Shown here: one piece after another, positions 40,491-50,330 of the stretch | Layout of the letters: the number at the start of each line of letters is the position of its first letter | Numbering within the stretch: the stretch's first letter is position 1 | DNA from: Empedobacter stercoris | Lineage (GTDB): Bacteria; Bacteroidota; Bacteroidia; Flavobacteriales; Weeksellaceae | Direction: 5' to 3' (one strand) | Length of the DNA stretch: 64,000 bases | Assembly: GCF_965137335.1 (NCBI RefSeq) | Contig: NZ_CBCRZD010000001.1 | Position numbers and translations under genes: made by a program | Notes under the pieces: model-generated | Seen by the model: the letters and a program-made list of their open reading frames with translations, nothing else | The model's database searches: none | Told to the model about the DNA's origin: nothing

Positions 40491-41933
40491 TTATTCGGTT
40501 TCGTTAATCATTTGGATAAATTTATCCGTCCATTTCGAAAAGAAATTCTTCTTTTCTGGTTTAGATTTAGTTTCTTTCTTATCTCCAATTTCTTGATCCA
40601 AGAATTCATCAACAACTTCTTCCCTTTTAGGTATTTTTACATTTTCAACATCAGTAGCGACGTTTGTTGATTTTGATTGTGAGGAATATCCACCTATTTC
40701 TAGTTCTTCTTGATTGTTTAGGTTATCAATTACTGGTTTTTCATAAATTTCGTGCTGATAATTTGCCGCTAACTCTTCTAACCCTTTCATCAATAATCCA
40801 ACAGATGTTGCATATTCAGGACCGCTGATTTCTTCTGCTTTAGCACCTACAATATGCTCGTTGGAGTATCCAATTCTCACATCCATACCTGTAACATATT
40901 CTGTTAATTGACGAATGTGTTTTAATTTTGACCCCCCACCTGTTAAAACGATTCCTGCAATCAATTTTTTGTTTTGATCTTCGCAACCGTAGTTTTTCAA
41001 TTCTAAATAAACTTGTTCTAAAATTTCCTGTACGCGTGCATGGATAATTTGTGACAGTCTTTTTAATGATATTTCTTTTGCTTCGCGCCCTTTTAATCCA
41101 GGAATCGAGACAATTTCTGTTTCTTTATTTTCACCAGGCCAAGCAGAGCCAAATTTTTCTTTTAAAGCTTCGGCTTGTTTTCCGATAATAGAGCATCCAA
41201 CTTTAATGTCTTCTGTAATCACATTTCCACCGAATGGAATAACCGATGTGTGACGAATGATACTATCTTTAAAAATTGCAATATCTGTTGTACCACCACC
41301 TATGTCAATCAATGCTACACCTGCTTCTTTTTCCTCTTCACTAAGTGCTGCACTTGAAGATGCAATAGGCTCTAAAGTGATACTTGCCAAGCGTAAACCT
41401 GCGGCTTTTACACAACGTGCAATATTTCGGATAGAAGAAACTTGTCCTACAACCACATGGAAATTGGCTTCTAAACGACTTCCGTACATACCGATTGGTT
41501 CTCGAATTTCTCCTTCGTTATCAACCTTGAATTCTTGCGGAAGAACATGGATAATTTCTTCTCCTGGTAACATCACCAATTTATAGACCTGATTTGTCAA
41601 TAATTTTAAATCATTATCATCTATCACATCTTCTGAATTGGTACGTGTAATGTAATCGCTATGTTGTAAACTACGGATATGTTGTCCTGCAATACCAACG
41701 GTTACATCAGTAATCTTGACACCTGAAGACCTTTCTGCCTTATCAATTGCTTCTTTTATCGAATTAATAGTTTGCGTAATATTATTCACGACTCCTCTGT
41801 GTACACCCAAACTTTTTGCTTGTCCGTGTCCAAGAATTTCAATTTTTCCGTTTTCATTTTTTCGTCCGACAAGTGCTACAATTTTTGTAGTTCCTATGTC
41901 TAAGCCAACTGCAATCTTACTATTGTTCTCCAT
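40491..41933 (-). CDS. ftsA: Cell division protein FtsA
   Basis: A 480-residue actin-like ATPase that tethers FtsZ to the membrane. The phosphate-1 loop GLDIGTTKIVALVG begins at residue 10, the phosphate-2 motif is VALIDIGGGTTDIAIF (near 205), and the adenosine loop is VLTGGGSKLKHI (near 326). The 1C domain specific to FtsA is present (KSLGVHRGVVNNI to about 180). The C-terminus carries a lysine-rich segment and ends with the amphipathic membrane-targeting helix FFSKWTDKFIQMINE. It overlaps ftsQ by 14 bp, which suggests coupled translation. Confidence 0.95.
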   Translation of the reverse strand: MENNSKIAVGLDIGTTKIVALVGRKNENGKIEILGHGQAKSLGVHRGVVNNITQTINSIKEAIDKAERSSGVKITDVTVGIAGQHIRSLQHSDYITRTNSEDVIDDNDLKLLTNQVYKLVMLPGEEIIHVLPQEFKVDNEGEIREPIGMYGSRLEANFHVVVGQVSSIRNIARCVKAAGLRLASITLEPIASSSAALSEEEKEAGVALIDIGGGTTDIAIFKDSIIRHTSVIPFGGNVITEDIKVGCSIIGKQAEALKEKFGSAWPGENKETEIVSIPGLKGREAKEISLKRLSQIIHARVQEILEQVYLELKNYGCEDQNKKLIAGIVLTGGGSKLKHIRQLTEYVTGMDVRIGYSNEHIVGAKAEEISGPEYATSVGLLMKGLEELAANYQHEIYEKPVIDNLNNQEELEIGGYSSQSKSTNVATDVENVKIPKREEVVDEFLDQEIGDKKETKSKPEKKNFFSKWTDKFIQMINETE

Positions 41934-42663
41934 TTTTTATTCGTTTGGTTGCTACAACTTGGTTTACAAATTTCAAGCTCAATTTTTCATAATCTTCTGT
42001 TCCTATAAAATCTATGTATTGATAATAGTACAATTTCAGATTATGTAACTTTTGTTCAAAATTATTTAAAGTACCTAATTCTATATAATAGTTTCCACTA
42101 TTTACAATTAAATTAAATGAACGTTGTCCTACTTTCTGAATGGCTATGATGTGATTTTTTAATAATTCATCTGCTTTCAAAGCTTGAACAAATTTACTCA
42201 AATCCTCATATTCATTCGGTTTTACATCACCAGAAACCAAAATTACATCCGCTGAACTTAATTTAGATAAAGGCATTTTTTCGCCTTTGGTTGTCAAATA
42301 AAATTCATTTGTCAGCGTTTTCACTCGAGCAACTGCTGTATTTGCTTTTATATCAAGTCGTAAATGTCCATTAATGTTTTTACTCACTTGTACAGAATCT
42401 ACAAAGGGACTCTTATTTATTTTTTGTTCGATATCTTTTACATTTACCTCTCTCAAGGTTTGTTTCATAATGTCTTTTCCATCTTTGTTGATTATATCTT
42501 TTATCGATTCGTCATTGATAAAATAATTTTCAACGGGCTGAACAAATGCCACATCAATTTTTTCCACAGTACGCGAAGCATTCTTAATTACCGTAAAACT
42601 AATCAAACCGATTAGCAAGATAACTCCAAAAATCACTTGTATGATTTTCAATTTATGCTTCAC
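41920..42663 (-). CDS. ftsQ: Cell division protein FtsQ/DivIB
   Basis: A 247-residue bitopic protein with a short cytoplasmic N-terminus, one membrane helix (IIQVIFGVILLIGLISFTVI, residues 8-27) and a periplasmic POTRA-like and beta domain. The segment FVDSVQVSKNINGHLRLDI is the FtsQ/DivIB consensus of the POTRA end, and EFYLTTKGEKMPLS the following strand. The family is poorly conserved, so position between murC and ftsA adds much of the weight. It has a GTG start and overlaps murC by 11 bp. Confidence 0.88.
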   Translation of the reverse strand: MKHKLKIIQVIFGVILLIGLISFTVIKNASRTVEKIDVAFVQPVENYFINDESIKDIINKDGKDIMKQTLREVNVKDIEQKINKSPFVDSVQVSKNINGHLRLDIKANTAVARVKTLTNEFYLTTKGEKMPLSKLSSADVILVSGDVKPNEYEDLSKFVQALKADELLKNHIIAIQKVGQRSFNLIVNSGNYYIELGTLNNFEQKLHNLKLYYYQYIDFIGTEDYEKLSLKFVNQVVATKRIKNGEQ

Positions 42664-43993
42664 TTAACCATTCTTTTATTGGTTTAACAATTGTATCAAT
42701 ATTTCCTGCTCCTACAGTTAATAACACATCAAAATCTCGTTTTTTGATGTTCGCTAAACTATCTTCTAATGAAGATACTATTTTTTCTTGTAAATCTACC
42801 TTTTCTAACAACCAATTTGATGATACACCTTCGATTGGAAGCTCTCTTGCCGGATAAATATCTAATAAAATAAGGCTATCTAATTGGCTTAAACTTGCTC
42901 CAAACTCATCAGCAAAATCACGTGTTCGTGTAAATAAATGAGGTTGAAATACTCCTAACACTTTTTTACCCGGATATAATTCACGAACTGAACGAATTGC
43001 AGCATTCAATTCTGTTGGATGATGTGCATAATCGTCGATATAAATTTTTCCATTTGCTTCGAAACGATTAAAACGTCTTTTCACTCCCACAAAGCTTGCT
43101 AAAGCTTCTTTTATTTTATCAAGAGAAATCCCTAAATATTCTGCTACAGCTAATGCTGCAAGAGCATTTTCCATATTATGATGACCTGGCAATAAAATTC
43201 CGATGTTTTGCATTTCTCCATGAGGAGTCGTTACATCAAAAACATAATGCCCGTCAATAATTCTTACATTATGCGCATTATAATCAGCATCTTCTTCAAC
43301 TCCGTAAGTAAAAGCATTTTCAAAATTTAAACCTTTGCGAACAAATAATTTTTCTTCTACAATTGCTGCAAATTCTTGAAATGATTTTTTTACTTCTTCA
43401 CGCTCTCCATAAATATCCAAATGGTCAGGATCATCACTTGTAATAATGGCTAATTTCGGAGAAAGGCGTAAAAAAGAACGGTCAAATTCATCTGCTTCAG
43501 CAACCGTATATTTAGAGCCATTTAGAATGATATTTGAATCGTAATTTTCTGCAATACCACCTAAAAATGCTGTACTTTCTACATCTGCTACTTTTAGGAT
43601 ATGCCCTAAAATAGACGAAGTTGTTGTTTTCCCGTGCGTTCCCGCAACGCCAATATTGTAGGTATGTTTGGTAATTTCACCTAACACTTCAGAACGTTTC
43701 ATGACTTTAAAATCATTCACTAAAAAATAATTTAGTTCAGAATGATCTTTTGGTACCGCTGGTGTATAAATCACCAATGTATTTTCTGGTTTAATTCCTG
43801 CCGGAATTAACTCGATATTATCTTCGAAATGAATATCAATTCCTTCAGTAATCAATTCAGTTGTCAGTTCGGTTTGTGTTTTGTCATAACCTGCAACTTC
43901 TTTTCCGATTGATTTGAAGAAACGTTCCAACGCACTCATTCCGATTCCTCCTGCACCGATGAAATAATAATATGTTTTATCTAAAATATTCAT
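42653..43993 (-). CDS. murC: UDP-N-acetylmuramate--L-alanine ligase
   Basis: MurC adds the first amino acid to UDP-MurNAc with ATP. The 446-residue protein has the N-terminal Rossmann loop IGAGGIGMSALERFF at about 12-26, the ATP loop GTHGKTTTSS near residues 117-126, and the central and C-terminal Mur ligase domains (RFNRFEANGKIYIDDYAHHPTEL and FQPHLFTRTRDFADEF, the latter characteristic of MurC). It is followed by the ftsQ GTG in overlap and starts one base inside the last codon of murG. Confidence 0.95.
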   Translation of the reverse strand: MNILDKTYYYFIGAGGIGMSALERFFKSIGKEVAGYDKTQTELTTELITEGIDIHFEDNIELIPAGIKPENTLVIYTPAVPKDHSELNYFLVNDFKVMKRSEVLGEITKHTYNIGVAGTHGKTTTSSILGHILKVADVESTAFLGGIAENYDSNIILNGSKYTVAEADEFDRSFLRLSPKLAIITSDDPDHLDIYGEREEVKKSFQEFAAIVEEKLFVRKGLNFENAFTYGVEEDADYNAHNVRIIDGHYVFDVTTPHGEMQNIGILLPGHHNMENALAALAVAEYLGISLDKIKEALASFVGVKRRFNRFEANGKIYIDDYAHHPTELNAAIRSVRELYPGKKVLGVFQPHLFTRTRDFADEFGASLSQLDSLILLDIYPARELPIEGVSSNWLLEKVDLQEKIVSSLEDSLANIKKRDFDVLLTVGAGNIDTIVKPIKEWLSEA

Positions 43994-45099
43994 TATAATA
44001 AATTCAATAATATATCTACAATCTCTTTTGTCGCATTCGGTTTCCCTAATTGCTTGATGTTTTGAGATAATTTATTTTTTAATTTTTCATTGTTTGCCAA
44101 AGCAATTACCTCTTTGACTAAATTTTGTTTTGCATCTGCATCTTTTACCATAATCGCAGCCTCTCTCTCAACCAACGCTTGCGCATTTTTAGTTTGATGA
44201 TCTTCTGCCGCTGTTGGTAATGGAAGCAAAATTGTTGCTTTACCAACTATACACAATTCCGAAATTGCCATAGCTCCTGCACGAGAAACAATCATATCCG
44301 AAGCTGCATACGCATCTTTCATGTTGTAAATAAATTCGGTTACATGAATGGTTGGATATTTATCTCCAACCAAGTTTTTGATTTTTTGATAATCTAACTT
44401 TCCTGTTTGCCAAATTAACTGAACACCACTTGCAACAAATTCCTCAAGGTTTTCTAACCATGCATTATTCATTGCTCTTGATCCTTGCGAACCTCCAACA
44501 GATAAAATAGTTGGTTTTTCTGGATCTAATCCAAAAACAGAAATTGCTTCTGATTTGGATGGTAAGTTTTGAAAAATTTCGGCACGAATTGGATTTCCTG
44601 TGTAATGCACTTTTTCTTGTGGAAACTGTGAAATTCCTTCGTAAGCTGTACAAATAGCCTTTGCTTTATTTTTCAAAATTTTGTTGGTAACACCCGGAAA
44701 CGAATTTTGTTCTTGTAATAAAATCGGAACATTTTTGCTTCCCGCTATCCACAACATTGGTCCACTTGCATAACCTCCTGTACCAATAGCTAAGTCTGGT
44801 TGAAAATCAGTATAGATTTTCTTTGCAAGACTTAAACTTTTTATCAATTTGAAAGGAAATTTTAAATTCGCTTTCATATTACTTCTATCAAATCCAGAAA
44901 TTGGTAAGCCTTTTATAGCATAACCAACTTTTGGTACTTTTTCCATTTCCATTCTTCCTTCTGCTCCTACAAACAGAATTTGAGCATCTGGCAAACGACG
45001 TTTTATTTCATCTGCGATTGCTATAGCTGGATATATATGTCCACCTGTTCCTCCGCCACTTATCAAAACTTTAGGCGATGTCTTCGATGTATTCTTCAC
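43993..45099 (-). CDS. murG: UDP-GlcNAc transferase MurG (lipid II synthesis)
   Basis: MurG adds GlcNAc to lipid I on the cytoplasmic membrane face. The 368-residue GT-B glycosyltransferase shows SGGGTGGHIYPAIAIADE at residues 14-31 (first glycine-rich loop), GGYASGPM, LQEQNSFPGVTNK, the SVGGSQGSRAMN loop in the C-terminal half and the donor-binding RAGAMAISE with the conserved Glu. The GTG start lies inside ftsW, a 29-bp overlap, showing tight coupling with the flippase-like partner. Confidence 0.95.
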   Translation of the reverse strand: MKNTSKTSPKVLISGGGTGGHIYPAIAIADEIKRRLPDAQILFVGAEGRMEMEKVPKVGYAIKGLPISGFDRSNMKANLKFPFKLIKSLSLAKKIYTDFQPDLAIGTGGYASGPMLWIAGSKNVPILLQEQNSFPGVTNKILKNKAKAICTAYEGISQFPQEKVHYTGNPIRAEIFQNLPSKSEAISVFGLDPEKPTILSVGGSQGSRAMNNAWLENLEEFVASGVQLIWQTGKLDYQKIKNLVGDKYPTIHVTEFIYNMKDAYAASDMIVSRAGAMAISELCIVGKATILLPLPTAAEDHQTKNAQALVEREAAIMVKDADAKQNLVKEVIALANNEKLKNKLSQNIKQLGKPNATKEIVDILLNLL

Positions 45100-46270
45100 T
45101 TAATACTTTTCTATCTTGTTCTAATTCTTCTTTCGATTTAATTTGAGTACTAACACTCAAAATTATTCCGAACGAAATACATGTCATCCAAATGGATGTT
45201 CCACCATAACTAATCATTGGTAATGGTTGTCCTGTTACTGGAATTAAATTTACAGCAACCGCCATATTCACCATTGCTTGAACGATAATTGGTAAGCCGA
45301 CTGCAAATACAAGTAGCGTACCAAAAATGGTATGAATTTTAGATGCGATGATACAAATTCGAATTAATATCAAAAGAAAAATTCCAATTAATAAAATTGC
45401 ACCAATGGCACCGTACTCTTCTACAATAATTGCGAAGATAAAATCGGAAGAAGACTGAGGTAAAGTCTGTTTAAAAACACTTTTTCCTGGTCCTGCCATT
45501 TCATTTAAACCTCTTGCAATTGCTGCTTTTGCGTGTAGAACTTGGTAGCTTTCTAAACCCGAATCATCATTAAATTTCTCTATACGTGACATCCATGTGT
45601 GTACACGCGAATTTGCAATTAAATCTGGTTTATTAAAAGCCAACCAAATAAATCCTCCTCCTAAAAGAATCCCTAATCCTGCAATTGTAAATAAATACTT
45701 GAATGGAAATCCTCCAATAATCAATAATATCCCACACATTCCAGCTAACATCAACGCTGTTGATCCATTAGAAGGAAAAATTAATCCTACAATAGCAAGG
45801 ATTGGTAAAAATAAAGGAATTAAGGTATTTTTCCATGTATATTCTTTGTCTCTATTTTTTGTCAAATAACGAGCAATATAAATCAACAATGCTTGTGAAG
45901 CTATCATAGATGGTTGAATACCTATCCCTGTTCCTGGAATCGTCAACCATCGAGCAGCATTTGCCCCACCGATTGTTTGTCCTTGTACGAGCGTCAGGAT
46001 CAAAACTACTGAAAGTAAAAGAACTGCACTTAAAGCAAATAAGCCAAACCAACGATAATCCACACGCTGTAATCCATAAATGAAAAATAAACCAATTAAA
46101 AGAATTACGGCATGTTTACCTAAATGTCCAAAAATAGTTCCTGAACCTACTGTATACACCAAGTTAGAACTTGCCGAATAAACTGGTAAGAACGAAAATA
46201 GTGCTAACAATAAAATGAAAGCCCAAAGCGGTTTATCGCCTTTAAAATATTTTTGTACGATGGTAGACAT
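45071..46270 (-). CDS. ftsW: SEDS glycosyltransferase FtsW/RodA family
   Basis: A 399-residue protein with about ten membrane helices that polymerises lipid II at the septum with its cognate PBP. The SEDS signature near the C-terminus is readable: ILIRICIIASKIHTIF ... VNMAVAVNLIPVTGQPLPMISYGGTS. The periplasmic loop with the catalytic Asp is in the region around DDSGLESYQVLHAKAAIARG. The dcw location between murD and murG and the partner ftsI in the same operon identify it as FtsW and not RodA. Confidence 0.93.
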   Translation of the reverse strand: MSTIVQKYFKGDKPLWAFILLLALFSFLPVYSASSNLVYTVGSGTIFGHLGKHAVILLIGLFFIYGLQRVDYRWFGLFALSAVLLLSVVLILTLVQGQTIGGANAARWLTIPGTGIGIQPSMIASQALLIYIARYLTKNRDKEYTWKNTLIPLFLPILAIVGLIFPSNGSTALMLAGMCGILLIIGGFPFKYLFTIAGLGILLGGGFIWLAFNKPDLIANSRVHTWMSRIEKFNDDSGLESYQVLHAKAAIARGLNEMAGPGKSVFKQTLPQSSSDFIFAIIVEEYGAIGAILLIGIFLLILIRICIIASKIHTIFGTLLVFAVGLPIIVQAMVNMAVAVNLIPVTGQPLPMISYGGTSIWMTCISFGIILSVSTQIKSKEELEQDRKVLSEEYIEDIA

Positions 46271-46284
46271 TGGTTAGTTTGTTA

Positions 46285-47619
46285 TTATAATTTGCGTACG
46301 TTTTCTTTAAATTGATCGCCACGATCTTCGTAACCGTTGAACAAATCGAAACTTGCACAAGCTGGTGATAATAAAACCGTTTCTCCTTTTGTTGCCAATT
46401 GATAGGATTGAGCAACACAATCTTTCATATTATTCGTTTCGACAATTGTATCGATGTATGGACTGAAAAAATCAATAATTTTGGCATTATCAACACCTAA
46501 ACAAACGATTGCTTTTACTTTCTTTTTAACGAAAGGTAAAACTTCGCTATAGTCGTTTCCTTTATCAGTTCCACCAACAATCCAAACGATTGGTTTCGTC
46601 ATACTTTCTAACGCATAATAAGTTGCATTAACATTTGTTGCTTTAGAATCGTTGACAAAATCAATTCCGCCAATTGTCAAAACAGGTTCTAAACGATGTT
46701 CAACAGATTTAAAATCCGACAAACTCTTTCTTAGATCCTCATTATTGATTTCAATAATTTTTGCAGCTACAGCCGCAGCCAATGAGTTAGAAACATTGTG
46801 TTTTCCAATTAATCCTAAATCATTCACTAACATTGTAAAATCACCATTCGAATCGCTCACACGGAACAATTCATTATTTGCGTATGCTTCATTTGTTGCA
46901 TCCATCATTGTGAACGGTTTACGATGAGCGCGAATATTCATCTGATCTATCATCTCCATTGTTTTTGGATCATCCAAATTGTAGATAAAATAATCGTTTT
47001 CATCTTGGTTTTCAGTTATTCTGAATTTAGCCTTTGCATACAAATCAAACTGATAGTTGTATTGGTCTAAATGATCTGGTGTAATGTTTAATAAAATTGC
47101 AACATACGGTTTGAAATCTGTTTTAATATCGTCTAACTGAAAACTACTCACTTCTAACACATAATAGTCGAAGTTATCTTCAGCTACAGATTTTGCAAAA
47201 CTTTTTCCGATGTTACCACCTAATCCTACATTTAATCCAGCTTGCTTTAGGATATGGAACATCAAACTTGTTGTTGTTGTTTTTCCATTAGATCCTGTAA
47301 TCGCAATAATTTTTGCATCTGTGTAACGAGATGCAAATTCAATTTCAGAAATAATTGAAACGCCTTTCGCTTCTAATTTCTGAATTAGTGCTGCTTTCTT
47401 AGGAATACCTGGACTTTTCATGATTTCGTCTGCATTCAAAATTAAATCTTCTGTATGCTGTCCTTCTTCATAAGCGATTCCGTGCTCCTCCAAAAGTTGT
47501 TTATATTTATCTTTTATTTGTCCCATGTCTGAAAGAAAAACCTCAAAGTTTTCTTTCTTCGCAAGAATAGCTGTTCCTACGCCACTTTCTCCTCCTCCTA
47601 AAACGACTAATCTTTTCAT
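46285..47619 (-). CDS. murD: UDP-N-acetylmuramoyl-L-alanine--D-glutamate ligase
   Basis: MurD attaches D-glutamate to UDP-MurNAc-L-Ala. The 444-residue protein opens with the Rossmann loop LVVLGGGESGVGTAILAKK, has the ATP P-loop ITGSNGKTTTTSLM near residue 110, the central domain NITPDHLDQYNYQFDLYAKAK and the C-terminal domain with FVNDSKATNVNATYYAL and the ATKGETVLLSPACASFDLF end. The DSKATN motif and the ACASFD segment are MurD-specific. It lies 14 bp upstream of ftsW. Confidence 0.95.
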   Translation of the reverse strand: MKRLVVLGGGESGVGTAILAKKENFEVFLSDMGQIKDKYKQLLEEHGIAYEEGQHTEDLILNADEIMKSPGIPKKAALIQKLEAKGVSIISEIEFASRYTDAKIIAITGSNGKTTTTSLMFHILKQAGLNVGLGGNIGKSFAKSVAEDNFDYYVLEVSSFQLDDIKTDFKPYVAILLNITPDHLDQYNYQFDLYAKAKFRITENQDENDYFIYNLDDPKTMEMIDQMNIRAHRKPFTMMDATNEAYANNELFRVSDSNGDFTMLVNDLGLIGKHNVSNSLAAAVAAKIIEINNEDLRKSLSDFKSVEHRLEPVLTIGGIDFVNDSKATNVNATYYALESMTKPIVWIVGGTDKGNDYSEVLPFVKKKVKAIVCLGVDNAKIIDFFSPYIDTIVETNNMKDCVAQSYQLATKGETVLLSPACASFDLFNGYEDRGDQFKENVRKL

Positions 47620-47621
47620 TT

Positions 47622-48863
47622 TTATCTAATTTTTAAGGTAATAATACTAATTACCGCTAAAATGATTCCGATGATAATGGCACGAACCACGATTTTACTT
47701 TCGTGATATCCTAATTTTTGAAAATGGTGATGTAAAGGAGACATCAAAAAGATTCTACGACCTTCACCAAATTTCTTTTTCGTGTACTTGAAATAAGACA
47801 CTTGTAACATCACTGACAAACTTTCTGCGAAAAATATTCCACACAAAATCGGTAGTAACAATTCTTTTCGAACGATAATTGCCAAAACTGCGATAACACC
47901 TCCAATTGTCAAACTTCCTGTATCACCCATGAATACTTGCGCCGGATAAGTATTGTACCAAATAAATCCGATCAAACCTCCAAGGAATGCACCACAGAAA
48001 ATTAATACTTCTTCGGAACGAGGAATAAACATAATATTCAGATAATCTGCGAACATGATATTTCCCGAAACGAAAACAAACATAGCAATCGCCGCCATAA
48101 TTACAGCTGAACTACCAGCTGCTAAACCATCGATACCGTCTGTTAAATTGGCTCCATTCGAAACTGCTGTAATGATAAAAATTACCGCAAAAATAAAAAT
48201 TGCTGCAACTGCCCATGTAGGACGATCTTCTGCATCCATCCAAAATAAAATATCTGAATAGTTAAATTCATTCCCTTTAACGAAAGGCATCGTTGTTTCT
48301 AATGTTTTTTCTTCTGGACCAAATTTAATTGCTCGATTGTATTCCGTTTGTTCAGTTCCTGCTTGGACTTTCACTCTATTTTCTTGATGTTTTACAGTAA
48401 CTGTTGGACTGAAATAAAGCATTAAACCAACTACAATTCCAAGACCCACTTGTCCTAAAATTTTAAATTTACCTTGTAAACCTTCTTTGTTTTTCTTGAA
48501 TACTTTGATGTAATCATCTAAAAATCCAATAACACCTAACCAAATTGTTGAAACCAACAAAATGATGATGTAAATATTATCTAATTTTGCAAAAAGTAAA
48601 GTAGGAATTAACGTTGCTAATATGATGATTAAACCACCCATAGTTGGCGTTCCTGCTTTTTCGATTTGTCCTTTCAACCCTAAATCACGAACAATTTCAC
48701 CCATTTGTTCTTTACGTAAATAACTAATAATTCGTTTTCCGTAAAACAAACTGATGAACATGGCTAATAAAATTGCCATTCCCGCGCGGAAAGACGTGTA
48801 TTGAAACATGCGTGCTCCAGGGAAATTGATACTCTCTAAATAATCAAATAAATAGTATAACAT
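47622..48863 (-). CDS. mraY: Phospho-N-acetylmuramoyl-pentapeptide transferase
   Basis: MraY transfers phospho-MurNAc-pentapeptide to undecaprenyl phosphate, giving lipid I. The 413-residue, ten-helix protein has the GTPTMGGL motif at about 72-79, the FLDDYIKVFKKNKEGLQGK Asp-Asp pair near 115, the NLTDGIDGLAAG segment near 243 and the VFMGDTGSLTIGGV motif, then the SPLHHHFQKLG loop. Compared with E. coli (360) it carries an extra soluble insert of about 60 residues (about 160-220, including RVKVQAGTEQTEYNRAIKFG), a known trait of Bacteroidota MraY. Confidence 0.95.
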   Translation of the reverse strand: MLYYLFDYLESINFPGARMFQYTSFRAGMAILLAMFISLFYGKRIISYLRKEQMGEIVRDLGLKGQIEKAGTPTMGGLIIILATLIPTLLFAKLDNIYIIILLVSTIWLGVIGFLDDYIKVFKKNKEGLQGKFKILGQVGLGIVVGLMLYFSPTVTVKHQENRVKVQAGTEQTEYNRAIKFGPEEKTLETTMPFVKGNEFNYSDILFWMDAEDRPTWAVAAIFIFAVIFIITAVSNGANLTDGIDGLAAGSSAVIMAAIAMFVFVSGNIMFADYLNIMFIPRSEEVLIFCGAFLGGLIGFIWYNTYPAQVFMGDTGSLTIGGVIAVLAIIVRKELLLPILCGIFFAESLSVMLQVSYFKYTKKKFGEGRRIFLMSPLHHHFQKLGYHESKIVVRAIIIGIILAVISIITLKIR

Positions 48864-48866
48864 TCT

Positions 48867-50330
48867 TTATTTGTTCAATATTTTACTCAATTCTGACGCT
48901 ATTTCAACATCAGAAAAATGTGTTCTTACTCCGTTAATTTCTTGATATGTCTCGTGACCTTTTCCTGCAATCAAAATAATATCTTTTTGCTCAGCCATTT
49001 TAAGTGCTGTTTTTATAGCTTCTTTACGATCTGTAATTTTCAGGGTGCGATTATAAAATTGCGGTTTGACACCAACTTCCATTTCACGTAGAATCTCTTC
49101 TGGATCTTCTGTTCTTGGATTATCTGATGTAAAAATGGCAAGATTAGATTTTTCGCTTGCGATATCAGCCATTTCAGGACGCTTTGTTTTATCGCGATCT
49201 CCACCACAACCTACAACTGTTATTAATTTTTCATTTTTGGTACGAATCCCTTCAATTGTATCCAAAACATTTTCTAAAGCATCTGGCGTATGTGCATAAT
49301 CTACAATCACAATAATACCTGATTTCGTTTGAAATGTTTGAAAACGACCATCTACATTTCCAAGTGTGCTCAATGCTTTTAAGACTTCTAATTCATCTTG
49401 CCCTAAAATTGAGGCTATACCAAAAACTAATACTAAATTATAGGCATTAAATTGACCAATTAATGATGTCCAGAATTCTTTTCCATTGAATTCTAATTGC
49501 ATTCCATCAAATTGATGTTCGATAATTTTTCCTTTGAAATCTGCATCAGTTTTTAGTGCGTACAATCTTTTTGTTGCCACTGTATTCTGAAGCATCACTT
49601 TTCCATTTTTATCATCTGCATTTGAAATTGCTGTTGACGTTTTTGGTAAATCGTCGAAAAATTTCTTTTTAGCTGCAAGATAATTTGCAAAAGTTTTATG
49701 GTAATCCAAATGATCGTGTGTGATATTCGTAAATCCAGCAACTTCGAAATGTAAACCTGCAATTCTATTTTGATGAATTCCGTGCGAAGAAACTTCCATA
49801 AAAGCAAATTCGCAACCTCTATCTACAGCCTCACGAAACATTTTGTTTAATGTCAAAATATCTGGCGTTGTATGCGTAGATGGAATCACTTCACCATCAA
49901 TTACAATTTTAATTGTCGAAATTAATGCGCAAGCATACCCTAATTTTGTAAACAATTCGTACAACAATGTCGTTGTTGTTGTTTTCCCATTTGTTCCTGT
50001 AACTCCAACAAGTTTTAAATCCTTTGTCGGATTTCCATAAAAATTAGAAGCTAAAACACCTAATGCGATTGTCGAATTTTCAACTTTTACATATGTTATA
50101 CCATCAACTATATTTTCTGGTAAAATTTCACAAACAATTGCCTTAGCACCTAAATCTATTGCTTTACTTATATAGTGATGTCCGTCTACTGAAACTCCAT
50201 TTACAGCAACAAAAACATCATCTTTTGATACTTTTCTTGAATCAAATTGAATAGTATTGACTTCAACTTTTGTTGAACCAATCGTTTCTAAGATGGAAAC
50301 TTTAAATAATAGATCAACTAAATTTCTCAT
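48867..50330 (-). CDS. murE: UDP-N-acetylmuramoyl-tripeptide synthetase, meso-diaminopimelate adding
   Basis: A 487-residue Mur ligase adding the third residue of the stem peptide. The ATP loop GTNGKTTTT is at 112-120, the carbamylated-lysine and substrate region follows with SSHGIHQNR and NITHDHLDYHKTF, and DNPR at 403-406 is the motif that selects meso-diaminopimelate over lysine. The GKGHETYQ loop follows. The peptidoglycan is therefore predicted to be of the DAP type. It overlaps ftsI by 4 bp and precedes mraY by 3 bp. Confidence 0.95.
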   Translation of the reverse strand: MRNLVDLLFKVSILETIGSTKVEVNTIQFDSRKVSKDDVFVAVNGVSVDGHHYISKAIDLGAKAIVCEILPENIVDGITYVKVENSTIALGVLASNFYGNPTKDLKLVGVTGTNGKTTTTTLLYELFTKLGYACALISTIKIVIDGEVIPSTHTTPDILTLNKMFREAVDRGCEFAFMEVSSHGIHQNRIAGLHFEVAGFTNITHDHLDYHKTFANYLAAKKKFFDDLPKTSTAISNADDKNGKVMLQNTVATKRLYALKTDADFKGKIIEHQFDGMQLEFNGKEFWTSLIGQFNAYNLVLVFGIASILGQDELEVLKALSTLGNVDGRFQTFQTKSGIIVIVDYAHTPDALENVLDTIEGIRTKNEKLITVVGCGGDRDKTKRPEMADIASEKSNLAIFTSDNPRTEDPEEILREMEVGVKPQFYNRTLKITDRKEAIKTALKMAEQKDIILIAGKGHETYQEINGVRTHFSDVEIASELSKILNK